This document shows positions 27,500 to 36,105 of a DNA stretch of 64,000 bases, piece after piece (position 1 is the stretch's first letter; each line of letters starts with the position of its first letter). Origin of the DNA: Pasteurella atlantica (GTDB taxonomy: Bacteria > Pseudomonadota > Gammaproteobacteria > Enterobacterales > Pasteurellaceae). The stretch spans positions 1,054,001-1,118,000 of the forward strand of contig NZ_OY856306.1 of the NCBI RefSeq assembly GCF_963693435.1. Reading direction: 5' to 3'. Under the pieces are notes generated by a model that saw nothing but the letters and a program-made list of their open reading frames with translations, searched no databases and was not told the DNA's origin. A program made the position numbers and the translations under genes.

Positions 27500-28324
27500 A
27501 TGAATAAACAAACAAAACAGGAAAGAGAGTTAAAACAGTTTCTCTATAAAGAATTATTAAGACTTTCATTGGTTATTGATGATAGTTTTCATTCACCTCA
27601 GGTTTTTGGATATATGTCTAGTTTAGTCAGAAAAGTAAAAAAATTAGTGAATGCCGAAACAGAGGAGCAACGTATAAATCAACTATTAGATTTGGTTTAT
27701 AATGAATGGGGATTTTATTGTGATCGAGACTATTTTAATATTGAAAATATTTTGATGAATTATGTTCTATCTGATAGACGAGGAATGCCTGTTTCAATTG
27801 GTGCAGTCGTTCTTTATTTGGCAGCAGCATTAGAGCTTCCAATTTATCCTGTGAATTTCCCAACACAATTAATTTTACGAGCAGACTATATTGATGATAA
27901 TAATCAACCTAAAACTCGTTTTATCAATCCTTGGGGAGGGCAAACGCTTTCATTGGAGCAATTACAAAAATGGTTAGAGGGTGAATTTGGATTTGAAACA
28001 GAGCTATCACTTGAATTTACCAAAGTTGCTGAAATTAATGAGTTATTAGAACGTTTGGAAACCATTGCTAAAATGGCATTAACTCGTGAAGGTAATTATG
28101 AAAAAGCGTTAGCTTTGATTGAGTATCGTCTCATTTTTATGCCTGATGATCCTTATGAAATTAGAGACCGAGGAATGGTATTAGCCAGTTTGGATTGCTT
28201 TGATGCAGCGGCGAAAGATCTTAATTATTTTATTGAGCAATGCCCTGAAGATCCTTCAGCATTAATGTTAAAACTGGAAATGCCAACATTATTAAAACAC
28301 ACACATCATAATCAACTGCATTGA
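27500..28324 (+). CDS. sirB1: SirB1-family protein (transglutaminase-like with TPR-like tail)
   Basis: 274 residues from ATG 27500; a start eight codons earlier would overlap prmC. DRRGMPVSIGAVVLYLA with the conserved Gly/Pro pattern is the SirB1 core, a transglutaminase-like fold without an evident catalytic Cys. The C-terminal 80 residues have a TPR-like pattern (GNYEKALALIEYRL, DPYEIRDRGMVLA). Function is unknown in the family; conserved linkage with prmC and kdsA is its best-known property. Confidence 0.85.
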   Translation: MNKQTKQERELKQFLYKELLRLSLVIDDSFHSPQVFGYMSSLVRKVKKLVNAETEEQRINQLLDLVYNEWGFYCDRDYFNIENILMNYVLSDRRGMPVSIGAVVLYLAAALELPIYPVNFPTQLILRADYIDDNNQPKTRFINPWGGQTLSLEQLQKWLEGEFGFETELSLEFTKVAEINELLERLETIAKMALTREGNYEKALALIEYRLIFMPDDPYEIRDRGMVLASLDCFDAAAKDLNYFIEQCPEDPSALMLKLEMPTLLKHTHHNQLH

Positions 28325-28332
28325 TTTTGTAA

Positions 28333-29205
<873 letters not shown>

Positions 29206-29229
29206 AGATAAGAAATAAAAGAAAATAAA

Positions 29230-30153
29230 ATGAAAGATAAACCTAAGTTTAAAACCGTTGAACGTAAATCGTTTCAACCAAAGTCAGAAAAGAAACCACA
29301 GGCAGTCTATCCACGTTTTGCTAAAAAATCAGGTGAAAAAGAGGGGAGTGTGAAGATCAGAGTAAAAGGCAGTGAAACGCAAACGGGAGCATTATCCCCA
29401 AGAGCACCTGAAAAAATCCGTAAAAATCGTAATGAAGAGATGAAAGTGTATGGTGAAAATAGTTGCCATACACTTTTTACACAACGACCAGAGTCGATTG
29501 TTCGTTTATGGGCAACCATTGAAGTGGCAAAAAAGCAGGGAGAGTTATTAAGCTACCTTGCTGAAAATAAAAAAGCTTACCATATTGTGGATAAAGAAGA
29601 ATTAACTACTGTGACAGGTACAGAGCATCATGGTGGAATTTGTCTTTTAGTTAAAAAAGCAAAAACATTCAGTTTGGAAGGTTATTTAAGCACTCCAAAG
29701 CAAAATGATTGTCTGGTATTTTTAGACAATATTCATAATGCTCAAAATGTTGGCGGTATTATTCGAACTTGTAGCTTTTATGGAATTAAAGGTGTGATTA
29801 CCGAGAATACTGATAAGCTCAATTCAAGTAGTGCAGCACGTGTTGCTGAGGGTGGATTTGAGTTTATTAGAATGCTAGAAACTAAGCATAAACAGATCGC
29901 TTTTACTCAATTAAGAAAAGCAGGTTATCAAATTGTGCATTTAACCCATAGTAAAAAAGCCTCACTTTTGCCTAAAATTAATTTAGGTAATAAAATTGTT
30001 TTTGTATTGAGTGAAGTGATATCTAATGATATTGAATATATTGAGGACACAACCGTCCAACTTTCTGTTGTGAATCCTTTACAAAATGGCTTAAATGTTG
30101 CGGTGAATACAGGTGTGCTACTTTCTCATTGGTATCATTTAAATAGGGTTTAA
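29230..30153 (+). CDS. TrmH/SpoU-family RNA 2'-O-methyltransferase (YfiF-like)
   Basis: 307 residues. A basic, low-complexity N-terminal 80 residues (Lys/Pro-rich) precedes an L30e-like substrate domain at about 80-150 and the SPOUT catalytic domain. The knot motifs are NAQNVGGIIRTCSFYG, FVLSEV and the late NPLQNGLNVAVNTGVLL, a variant of the usual SLNVSVA loop. RNA target unknown; E. coli YfiF is the nearest name I can give. It follows kdsA by 24 bases. Confidence 0.85.
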   Translation: MKDKPKFKTVERKSFQPKSEKKPQAVYPRFAKKSGEKEGSVKIRVKGSETQTGALSPRAPEKIRKNRNEEMKVYGENSCHTLFTQRPESIVRLWATIEVAKKQGELLSYLAENKKAYHIVDKEELTTVTGTEHHGGICLLVKKAKTFSLEGYLSTPKQNDCLVFLDNIHNAQNVGGIIRTCSFYGIKGVITENTDKLNSSSAARVAEGGFEFIRMLETKHKQIAFTQLRKAGYQIVHLTHSKKASLLPKINLGNKIVFVLSEVISNDIEYIEDTTVQLSVVNPLQNGLNVAVNTGVLLSHWYHLNRV

Positions 30154-30305
30154 TAATAAATTTTTAAAAGTAGAGGTTTATTTAAGTTTTTAGCAAAAAT
30201 GGAAAGTTTACTTTAGTAATTACTAAATGTATAATCATAGTCGTAGTTTTACAACTGTTGGGGAATGTTAGTTATGAAAAGGTTCAATGAAGGTTGGGAA
30301 ATTTA

Positions 30306-30821
30306 ATGGGTTTAGAACAACAATCTAACTTATTAAGTTTAATAGCAGGGCTGGGAACGTGTTTATTTACGGGTTACCTAGCCTTTTTTGCGTGGTCTCA
30401 GCTCCAAGAGTTACGTAGACAGCATAAACAGAAATCTACGATTGATTTAATGATTAGTAATAACAGCAATTCTTACTACAGAAAACGCCGACAAGCATAT
30501 ATCAAAATGCGAGATCAAAAAGTTAATTTTACAGTTCTTGCTTGTTCGTTAGATCAAAACTCCCCTTCTAATGATGAAACAAAAAGACAAAATTTTATTG
30601 TATTAGATGTACTCAATGCTATTGAATTTATTTGTGTTGGAATTAAAGAAAACTTATTTGATGAGGCTGTTTATAAAAGATTGAGTAAAAGTAGCGTAAT
30701 AAGAGATTGGAAAACTCTTAAGCCTTATATTATGGAGCTACGACGAATTAATAACAACAATGACAAGCTATTTTGTGAGTTTGAATGGCTAGCTATAAAA
30801 TGGATAGAAGAAGATAAATAA
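30306..30821 (+). CDS. Small membrane-anchored DUF4760-like protein
   Basis: About 171 residues from ATG 30306; a TTG four codons earlier is an alternative. One N-terminal membrane helix (LLSLIAGLGTCLFTGYLAFF) is followed by a cytoplasmic helical part with SNSYYRKRRQAYIK and LDVLNAIEFICVGI, which resembles DUF4760-type proteins. The function is unknown. A ten-codon frame (MKRFNEGWEI, start at 30274) ends exactly at this ATG (TAATG), so translation may be coupled to it. It lies at the border of the accessory region that holds the CRISPR array. Confidence 0.6.
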   Translation: MGLEQQSNLLSLIAGLGTCLFTGYLAFFAWSQLQELRRQHKQKSTIDLMISNNSNSYYRKRRQAYIKMRDQKVNFTVLACSLDQNSPSNDETKRQNFIVLDVLNAIEFICVGIKENLFDEAVYKRLSKSSVIRDWKTLKPYIMELRRINNNNDKLFCEFEWLAIKWIEEDK

Positions 30822-30848
30822 CCGAAATTTACACTAGGTAAAAATGGA

Positions 30849-30876
30849 TTTCCGAGCTATCTACACGATGACAGGA
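30849..30876 (-). repeat. Solitary degenerate type I-F-like CRISPR repeat
   Basis: 28 bases match the array repeat at 19 positions, including the continuous block ATCTACACGATG (stem-loop core) and the TTTC end. It lies 474 bp beyond the trailer end of the array. The stem is weakened (one mismatch and one wobble), so it may be the last trace of a once longer array or a chance similarity. Confidence 0.4.
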
Positions 30877-30962
30877 GCCATTTTTAATTCCTGTATTCTA
30901 AAGAAAGATTTCATATTTTTCTTTTCTTCAAGAGTATTATTGTTTAGACAAATATATATATT

Positions 30963-31146
30963 CTAACGATCAACTATTTCAAAAAAAACTTTTTTATATT
31001 CATCTGGTGTTAGGTAGCCCGCAATATAGTTGTCGGATAACTCTAATAATTCATCAGATAAATAAATCCCCTCTAAACCTACGCTAGCTTTTGCGTATTC
31101 AATAGTTTATTCTCTTTTGTTCTGCGAATGAAATTGTTGTTTCCAT
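30963..31146 (-). pseudogene. Frameshifted VbhA-like antitoxin
   Basis: Starts at ATG 31146 with GGAT eight bases upstream. It reads METTISFAEQKRI, then one extra A in an AAA run shifts the frame. From there the second frame reads IEYAKASVGLEGIYLSDELL, then ELSDNYIAGYLTPDEY, to a TAG at 30965. The Ala-Ser-Val-x-Leu-Glu-Gly and Tyr-Ile-x-Gly pattern is that of the Fic-toxin antitoxin VbhA family. No Fic toxin gene follows it in the window. The rest of 30822-31349 shows no other gene. Confidence 0.55.
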
Positions 31147-31349
31147 CTTAATATCCTTTTGTGTACTTTACATTTAGGTTATAGTAAATATATCGTTGTA
31201 TTACAATGTTATTTTGAGGCAATAATATTATAGAATATTAAGTTATTCACAACTACACTATTATTACCACTTTCTTGTGTTCTCTATTCAATAGTCAATT
31301 TGATATTTTTGATTTCAAGTTGGTTATACTTATCGTTCTAGTGAATTTG

Positions 31350-31791
31350 TTTCTAAGCCATCTACACGATGGTTCACTCGGTAATGCGTGTCTTAACGCA
31401 TCAAATCCTTTTCTAAGCCATCTACACGATGGTTCACTAGATTATTCACGCATAAATGTGGATATCAGAATGGAAAAACAATCTACACGATGGTTCACTA
31501 GATTATTCACATTCTAGCAATTATCAACAATTTCTAAGCCATCTACACGATGGTTCACCACCCATTCAGCAATCGCTCCACTTTTTCTAAGCCATCTACA
31601 CGATGGTTCACTCATTAGTTGGAGGGCTAATTGGTCGACGTTTTTTCTAAGCCATCTACACGATGGTTCACGCAAACGACTGTAGAGCTACAGTTCCACG
31701 TTTTTTCTAAGCCATCTACACGATGGTTCACGCTCTAGCATAAGCACCAAGTACTGTTCTTATTTTCTAAGCCATCTACACGATGGTTCAC
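31350..31791 (-). CRISPR. Orphan type I-F CRISPR array, 8 repeats and 7 spacers
   Basis: Repeats of 28 bp start at 31350, 31410, 31471, 31531, 31584, 31644, 31704 and 31764. In crRNA orientation (minus strand) they begin GTGAACCATCGTGTAGATGG and end CTTAGAAA, with the CCATC-GTGTA-GATGG stem typical of subtype I-F. Spacers are 32 nt (five), 33 nt (31438-31470) and an unusually short 25 nt (31559-31583). The repeat at 31471 is degenerate in its first 11 plus-strand bases, as expected near the old, leader-distal end. No cas gene is in the window. Confidence 0.97.
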
Positions 31792-31957
31792 CCAAGAGAT
31801 TTTATTCATAAAACCCTGATTTTGCAATACCTTAAGTGAAAAATTAGCAAAAATACCCTTTTTTTGAGAGTGTTTGTAACTTATTGATAATAAAGTGATT
31901 TTAAATCGCTAAAAAATAAAGGGTATTTTTAGTTATTCCATAGGGGAATAAAAAACA
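31792..31957 (-). promoter_or_regulatory. CRISPR leader with promoter and IHF-like site
   Basis: On the minus strand TTGCAA (31822-31827) and TAAAAT (31799-31804) are separated by 17 bases, giving a start at the first repeat. TATCAATAAGTTA (31877-31889) fits the IHF consensus WATCAANNNNTTR exactly. A 12-base inverted repeat AAATACCCTTT/AAAGGGTATTT flanks the IHF site (about 31850-31861 and 31918-31929). IHF-bent leaders are known to direct spacer integration in I-E and I-F systems, so the leader looks intact. Confidence 0.6.
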
Positions 31958-32011
31958 AAGCGGTATGATGTGAATATAAATTTGCAAATTTTTGATAAAA
32001 TCATACCGCTT
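31958..32011 (-). terminator. Convergent uptake-signal terminator after the DUF805 gene
   Basis: AAGCGGTATGAT (31958-31969) and ATCATACCGCTT (32000-32011) are perfect 12-base arms around a centre with AAATTTGCAAATTTTT. On the minus strand the stem is followed by TTTGTTTTTTATT. The DUF805 stop codon lies in its first arm. Confidence 0.75.
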
Positions 32012-32522
32012 ATTTATTTTTAATGTATGTAGTCGGGCAGTCTCCCCATTTATTTGGTGATTTTTGACTACCTTTAAAATAAAGAAAAAGACTTAAAATA
32101 AAAGAGATAAACGCAATAAAAAGAAAGGCTCCCATATATAAAAAAACCGTTTTTTCATCGTAATTATCTGTACCATAACTATCATCAAGCTTTATAACGG
32201 CTAATGCGTAGAAGAAAAAACTACCGAAAAATGGTATTGCTACAGCAGAAAGCCACCAGCCAGATTTTCCTAAGTCGTGTAGTCTTCGTACAACAAGGCT
32301 GATACTCGGAAAAATAATGATAAAACTATATAATTTGCGAATAGCACTGAGAATAAAATAAGTGAGATAAATATTTGTGACTAATGCTGTGTGCAGAAGT
32401 AATATAAATAGTAAACCACTAATTACACTAAACCAGCATAACTCAGTTCGTGTGGCTCGACCTTTATAATTAAAGGTATTTTTTAACGAGTGTAAATAAT
32501 GGTTTATTATCGTATTAAGCAT
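32010..32522 (-). CDS. DUF805 inner-membrane protein
   Basis: About 170 residues from ATG 32522, placed right after the stop of the DsrE gene, so probably co-translated; a TTG start at 32552 is possible. The N-terminus NTFNYKGRATRTELCWF and the central VVRRLHDLGKSGWW are the hallmark motifs of the YhaH/YiaW DUF805 family. Four predicted helices. Function unknown. Its stop codon is provided by an uptake signal. Confidence 0.85.
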   Translation of the reverse strand: MLNTIINHYLHSLKNTFNYKGRATRTELCWFSVISGLLFILLLHTALVTNIYLTYFILSAIRKLYSFIIIFPSISLVVRRLHDLGKSGWWLSAVAIPFFGSFFFYALAVIKLDDSYGTDNYDEKTVFLYMGAFLFIAFISFILSLFLYFKGSQKSPNKWGDCPTTYIKNK

Positions 32523-32523
32523 T

Positions 32524-32880
32524 TTAAAAAGTGAGAACCTTGTCGCTATCAATTACCCAGTCAGCTAAAGCATCCATTGTGGATTTTTCAGCCCCTTCAA
32601 AATAAGGTTGGTTTTTATAAATACCACAACGAGACATACAAGAGCCACATACTTTTACTGGCACACCTTTAGCAATTAAGTTTTTAAGCATTTGAGATAA
32701 ATCTTGATCGTAGCCTTGTGGGGGAGTGCAGCTATCACGAGCCATATCCACCGCATCATTCATTAGAAAAATACGTACTTCTACATCTTTATTGGTTAAA
32801 GTGTTAGCCAAACGTAACCCATTCCAAGTTACATCAGTGCTATCATAAGGTTCACGATTAAAGATAATTAATGTTTTCAT
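32524..32880 (-). CDS. DsrE/DsrF-family protein (YchN-like)
   Basis: 118 residues with a Rossmann-like DsrE fold: MKTLIIFNREPYDSTD at the N-terminus, RIFLMNDAVDMA, and a cysteine-rich CGSCMSRCG near residues 78-86 that could carry persulfide or redox chemistry. Members work in sulfur relay or have unknown roles. Ends two bases before the DUF805 start. ATG at 32880 follows AGAGAGG. Confidence 0.85.
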   Translation of the reverse strand: MKTLIIFNREPYDSTDVTWNGLRLANTLTNKDVEVRIFLMNDAVDMARDSCTPPQGYDQDLSQMLKNLIAKGVPVKVCGSCMSRCGIYKNQPYFEGAEKSTMDALADWVIDSDKVLTF

Positions 32881-32994
32881 TTTTCCTCTCTTTGGTTATC
32901 AGATAAGAATAATTTGCAATTCAATCTAACACGTTAAGTATCAAAATGTAAAGCGGTATGATTTTGTTAGAAATTTGCAAATTTTGATTTTTAT

Positions 32995-33483
32995 CTAATC
33001 GTTATTTTGGTGAACAATTTTATATAAATTAGGATATACATTTTCTATTTTCTCGTTATCCATTTTGCCGTCATAGTCATTATCTCCATATTCAAGCCCA
33101 GCATAGATAAAATGAATGATTTCTTTTTGGTCTTTTTTTGGCATTTGTTCATAAATTTTAATAAACTCTTGCTCTCCGATACGCTTAATAATTTGAGTTA
33201 TAACATAGCCTAACGAATAACAATATGAGCCACCACCACAATCCACATTTTTTATTTCAATCAATGCATTGATATCTTTATTCAAAGATTTTTCTATGAG
33301 TTGCTTAAATCTATAATTTCCGAAGACTGTATTATAATTTAGATGATCTGCTAGGAATTTATCAATTTTAATACTATTAATATTGGGATTTTTATAGTAA
33401 AAGGAGCATAAAAAAATGAATAAAAATAAAAGGATTAATATTTTTATTTTATCTATTTTTAATTTTTTGCAAATTTTGAACAT
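32995..33483 (-). CDS. Hypothetical anchored protein of unknown family
   Basis: 162 residues. The basic N-terminus is followed by one hydrophobic helix (ILILLFLFIFLCSFYY) and then a likely extracytoplasmic part with Lys/Ile/Asn-rich composition and a CGGGSYC motif. I recognise no family. The start codon and first codons lie in an uptake signal (ACAAGCGGT upstream, TTCAAAATTTGC as codons 2-5), so either the true start is elsewhere or the signal was recruited. Very AT-rich compared with pckA next to it. Confidence 0.55.
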   Translation of the reverse strand: MFKICKKLKIDKIKILILLFLFIFLCSFYYKNPNINSIKIDKFLADHLNYNTVFGNYRFKQLIEKSLNKDINALIEIKNVDCGGGSYCYSLGYVITQIIKRIGEQEFIKIYEQMPKKDQKEIIHFIYAGLEYGDNDYDGKMDNEKIENVYPNLYKIVHQNND

Positions 33484-33509
33484 TATCTTACCGCTTGTTT
33501 ACAGAACTA

Positions 33510-33866
33510 TTATAAACATACCTTTTTAATATTATGTCGTTTTCTATATTTTGGTGGTGAAATAGCAGGGAATTTTGCTCCTCGTACTTTTAATAGCTCA
33601 ATTATTTTCTCTAATTGTCGTTTTTCTTTACCCCATTTGCGTTTATATTGACTTTGTACTAAATGAGCAACACTTTGACCTGCTTTGCTATATCCATTCG
33701 TTTCTACGCCTAAATCCTCTATCATCCAAATAGCAATGTCATAAGCACTAGAAATAATAGCATCGTATACGAGCGGAACATCACAATGGTTTTTGTAGTT
33801 CATATCAAAACAAAGCGGTACGATCTTTTCAAAAATTTGTAAATTTTGAATATGATCGTACCGCAT
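33510..33866 (-). CDS. Hypothetical protein, possibly a truncated ankyrin-like fragment
   Basis: 118 codons from ATG 33866, but the first about 18 codons coincide with a convergent uptake-signal pair that looks like the pckA terminator, and no ribosome site is seen. A second ATG at 33803 (MNYKNHCDVPL) is an alternative. The segment AYDIAIWMIEDLGVETNGYS-KAGQSVAHLV weakly resembles an ankyrin repeat. This may be the 3' end of a longer gene whose 5' part was lost. Function unknown. Confidence 0.4.
   Translation of the reverse strand: MRYDHIQNLQIFEKIVPLCFDMNYKNHCDVPLVYDAIISSAYDIAIWMIEDLGVETNGYSKAGQSVAHLVQSQYKRKWGKEKRQLEKIIELLKVRGAKFPAISPPKYRKRHNIKKVCL
33815..33864 (-). terminator. Convergent uptake-signal terminator after pckA
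   Basis: GCGGTACGATC (33815-33825) and GATCGTACCGC (33854-33864) are perfect 11-base arms. On the minus strand the stem is followed by TTTGTTTT. It lies 28 bases after the pckA stop. Confidence 0.7.
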
Positions 33867-33891
33867 AATCAGTTTAGATTTAAACTTTTAT

Positions 33892-35499
33892 TTAAAGTTT
33901 TGGACCTGCAGCTTTTAATGCAACTGTTGCTTCGTTAGTTGCATATTTTTCGAAGTTCTTAACAAAGCGGTTTGCCAAATCTTCAGCTTTTTCTTGCCAT
34001 TGTGCAACATCTGCATAAGTATCACGAGGATCCAAGATTGCAGGATCAACACCTGGCAATGCAGCTGGGATTGATAAATCAAAGATTGGTAATTTGCTCA
34101 TTTCTGCTTTATCAATTGAACTATCTAAGATTGCATCAATAATTCCACGAGTATCTTTGATTGAAATACGTTTACCCGTACCATTCCAACCTGTATTTAC
34201 TAGGTATGCTTCTGCACCCGCTGCTTCCATACGTTTAACTAATACTTCTGCATATTGAGCTGGGTGTAATGACAAGAATGCCGCACCAAAACACGCTGAG
34301 AATGTTGGTGTTGGTTCAGTAATACCACGCTCTGTACCTGCTAATTTAGCAGTAAATCCAGATAAGAAGTAGTATTTAGTTTGTTCAGGCGTTAATTTAG
34401 AAACAGGAGGTAATACACCAAATGCATCAGCGGTTAAGAAAATCACTTTTTTAGCGTGTCCTGCTTTAGATACAGGTTTAACAATGTTATCAATGTGGTA
34501 AATTGGGTAAGAAACACGTGTATTTTCTGTTTTTGAGTTATCGTCAAAGTCGATAGAACTGTCTTCACGAACAACAACGTTTTCTAATAATGCATCACGA
34601 CGGATTGCACGATAGATATCTGGTTCATTTTCTTCAGAAAGATTAATTGTTTTCGCATAACAGCCACCTTCAAAGTTGAATACACCATCATCGTCCCAAC
34701 CGTGTTCATCATCACCGATTAATTGACGTTTTGGATCAGTTGAAAGCGTTGTTTTACCTGTTCCTGATAAACCGAAGAATACTGCAACGTCGCCATCTTT
34801 ACCTACGTTTGCAGAACAGTGCATTGCTGCAATGCCTTTTAATGGAAGGAAGTAGTTCATCATTGAGAACATACCTTTTTTCATTTCACCGCCGTACCAA
34901 GAACCACCGATTAATTGAATACCTTCTGTGATGTTAAATGCAACGAAGTTTTCAGAATTTAAACCTTGTTCTTTCCAGTTAGGGTTAGTACATTTAGAAC
35001 CATTCATTACAGTAAAGTCTGGTTTAAAGCCTTTTAATTCTTCTTCAGAAGGGCGAACAAACATATTTTTCACAAAGTGTGCTTGCCACGCAACTTCAGT
35101 AACGATACGAACAGCTAAACGAGTATCTGGGTTTGCACCACAGAACGCGTCGATAACGAATAAACGTTTACCAGATAATTGTTTTGTTACTAAACCTTTT
35201 AAGCTAGCCCAAGTTTCTTGAGTCATTGGTTTGTTATCATTTGGCGCAACTTCATTAGTCCACCAAAAAGTATCTTTTGTTGTATCATCTAAAACAATGT
35301 ATTTATCTTTTGGAGAACGGCCTGTAAAAATACCCGTATCAACAGCAACACAGCCAGTGTCTGTTAAAACACCACGTTCAAAACCTTCTAATTCAGGTTT
35401 CATTTCTTCTTCGAAAAGTTGCTCATAAGTTGGGTTATAAATCACTTCTGATACACCAGTGATTCCAACAAGTTCTAGTTCTTTGATAATATTTGACAT
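33892..35499 (-). CDS. pckA: Phosphoenolpyruvate carboxykinase (ATP)
   Basis: 535 residues, close to E. coli PckA (540). It converts oxaloacetate and ATP to phosphoenolpyruvate; in Pasteurellaceae it can run in the carboxylating direction in anaerobic succinate formation. The P-loop [11 protein letters not shown] lies near residues 244-254, with [10 protein letters not shown] at the N-terminus, [11 protein letters not shown], and DDEHGWDD. Start ATG at 35499 with GGGAGAC upstream. Monocistronic, divergent from ndk; I see no convincing CRP site in the 180-bp divergent gap. Confidence 0.97.
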   Translation of the reverse strand: MSNIIKELELVGITGVSEVIYNPTYEQLFEEEMKPELEGFERGVLTDTGCVAVDTGIFTGRSPKDKYIVLDDTTKDTFWWTNEVAPNDNKPMTQETWASLKGLVTKQLSGKRLFVIDAFCGANPDTRLAVRIVTEVAWQAHFVKNMFVRPSEEELKGFKPDFTVMNGSKCTNPNWKEQGLNSENFVAFNITEGIQLIGGSWYGGEMKKGMFSMMNYFLPLKGIAAMHCSANVGKDGDVAVFFGLSGTGKTTLSTDPKRQLIGDDEHGWDDDGVFNFEGGCYAKTINLSEENEPDIYRAIRRDALLENVVVREDSSIDFDDNSKTENTRVSYPIYHIDNIVKPVSKAGHAKKVIFLTADAFGVLPPVSKLTPEQTKYYFLSGFTAKLAGTERGITEPTPTFSACFGAAFLSLHPAQYAEVLVKRMEAAGAEAYLVNTGWNGTGKRISIKDTRGIIDAILDSSIDKAEMSKLPIFDLSIPAALPGVDPAILDPRDTYADVAQWQEKAEDLANRFVKNFEKYATNEATVALKAAGPKL

Positions 35500-35681
35500 A
35501 AAAGTCTCCCTATAGTTAATTAAATTATTTTGATGGCGTAATTATAAATAATTTTTTTAGAAAAAAATGTTATCTGCTTCAAACTTTTACAAAAATTTTG
35601 TCATAGATCATAAAAAATTTGATTATTTTTTTACAATATTGGTTAATATATAAAGCAAGTCAATTAACAGAGGAAACTTTT

Positions 35682-36098
35682 ATGCAAAAAACACTTTCTA
35701 TTCTTAAACCAGATGTGACAGAACGCCATTTAATTGGTGAAATTTTAGCTTACTTAGAGAAAAATAGTTTCACTATTTGCTGTTTGAAAAAAATTCAACT
35801 TACAAAAGAACAAGCCGAAGGTTTTTATGCGGAGCATCGAGGGAGACCTTATTTTGAAAAATTGGTCAATTATATGATTTCTGCACCAGTGGTGGTGGCT
35901 GTACTTTCAGGAGAGAATGTAATTTGTAAATATCGTGAACTGATGGGGGCAACCGATCCAGCTGGAGCAGCAGAAGGTACAATTCGCAAATTATATGCTT
36001 TAGATAAAACACAAAACTCTGTACATGGTTCGGACTCTGAAGAGGCTGCGATACAAGAAATTGCCTATTTCTTTAGTGATGATGAAATTATTGATTAA
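35682..36098 (+). CDS. ndk: Nucleoside diphosphate kinase
   Basis: 138 residues from ATG 35682, preceded by AGAGGAAA; a reading from 35619 would add 21 residues with no counterpart in the family. It transfers phosphate from ATP to nucleoside diphosphates via the active His115 (NSVHGSDS). LSILKPDV at the N-terminus and GATDPAGAAEGTIR are classic Ndk motifs. Convergent with the oppA-like gene, eight bases apart. Confidence 0.96.
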   Translation: MQKTLSILKPDVTERHLIGEILAYLEKNSFTICCLKKIQLTKEQAEGFYAEHRGRPYFEKLVNYMISAPVVVAVLSGENVICKYRELMGATDPAGAAEGTIRKLYALDKTQNSVHGSDSEEAAIQEIAYFFSDDEIID

Positions 36099-36105
36099 TT
36101 GGAGG

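Noticed and set aside
31275-31517. 80-codon plus-strand reading frame with repeated SHLHDGSL
   Set aside because: The repetition comes from CRISPR repeats read in frame; it is not a gene.
30822-33890. cas genes near the array
   Set aside because: None of the ORFs on either side resembles Cas1, Cas2-3 or Csy proteins.
35500-35681. CRP site in the pckA-ndk spacer
   Set aside because: The candidate TGTCATAGATCATA lacks correct spacing and half sites.
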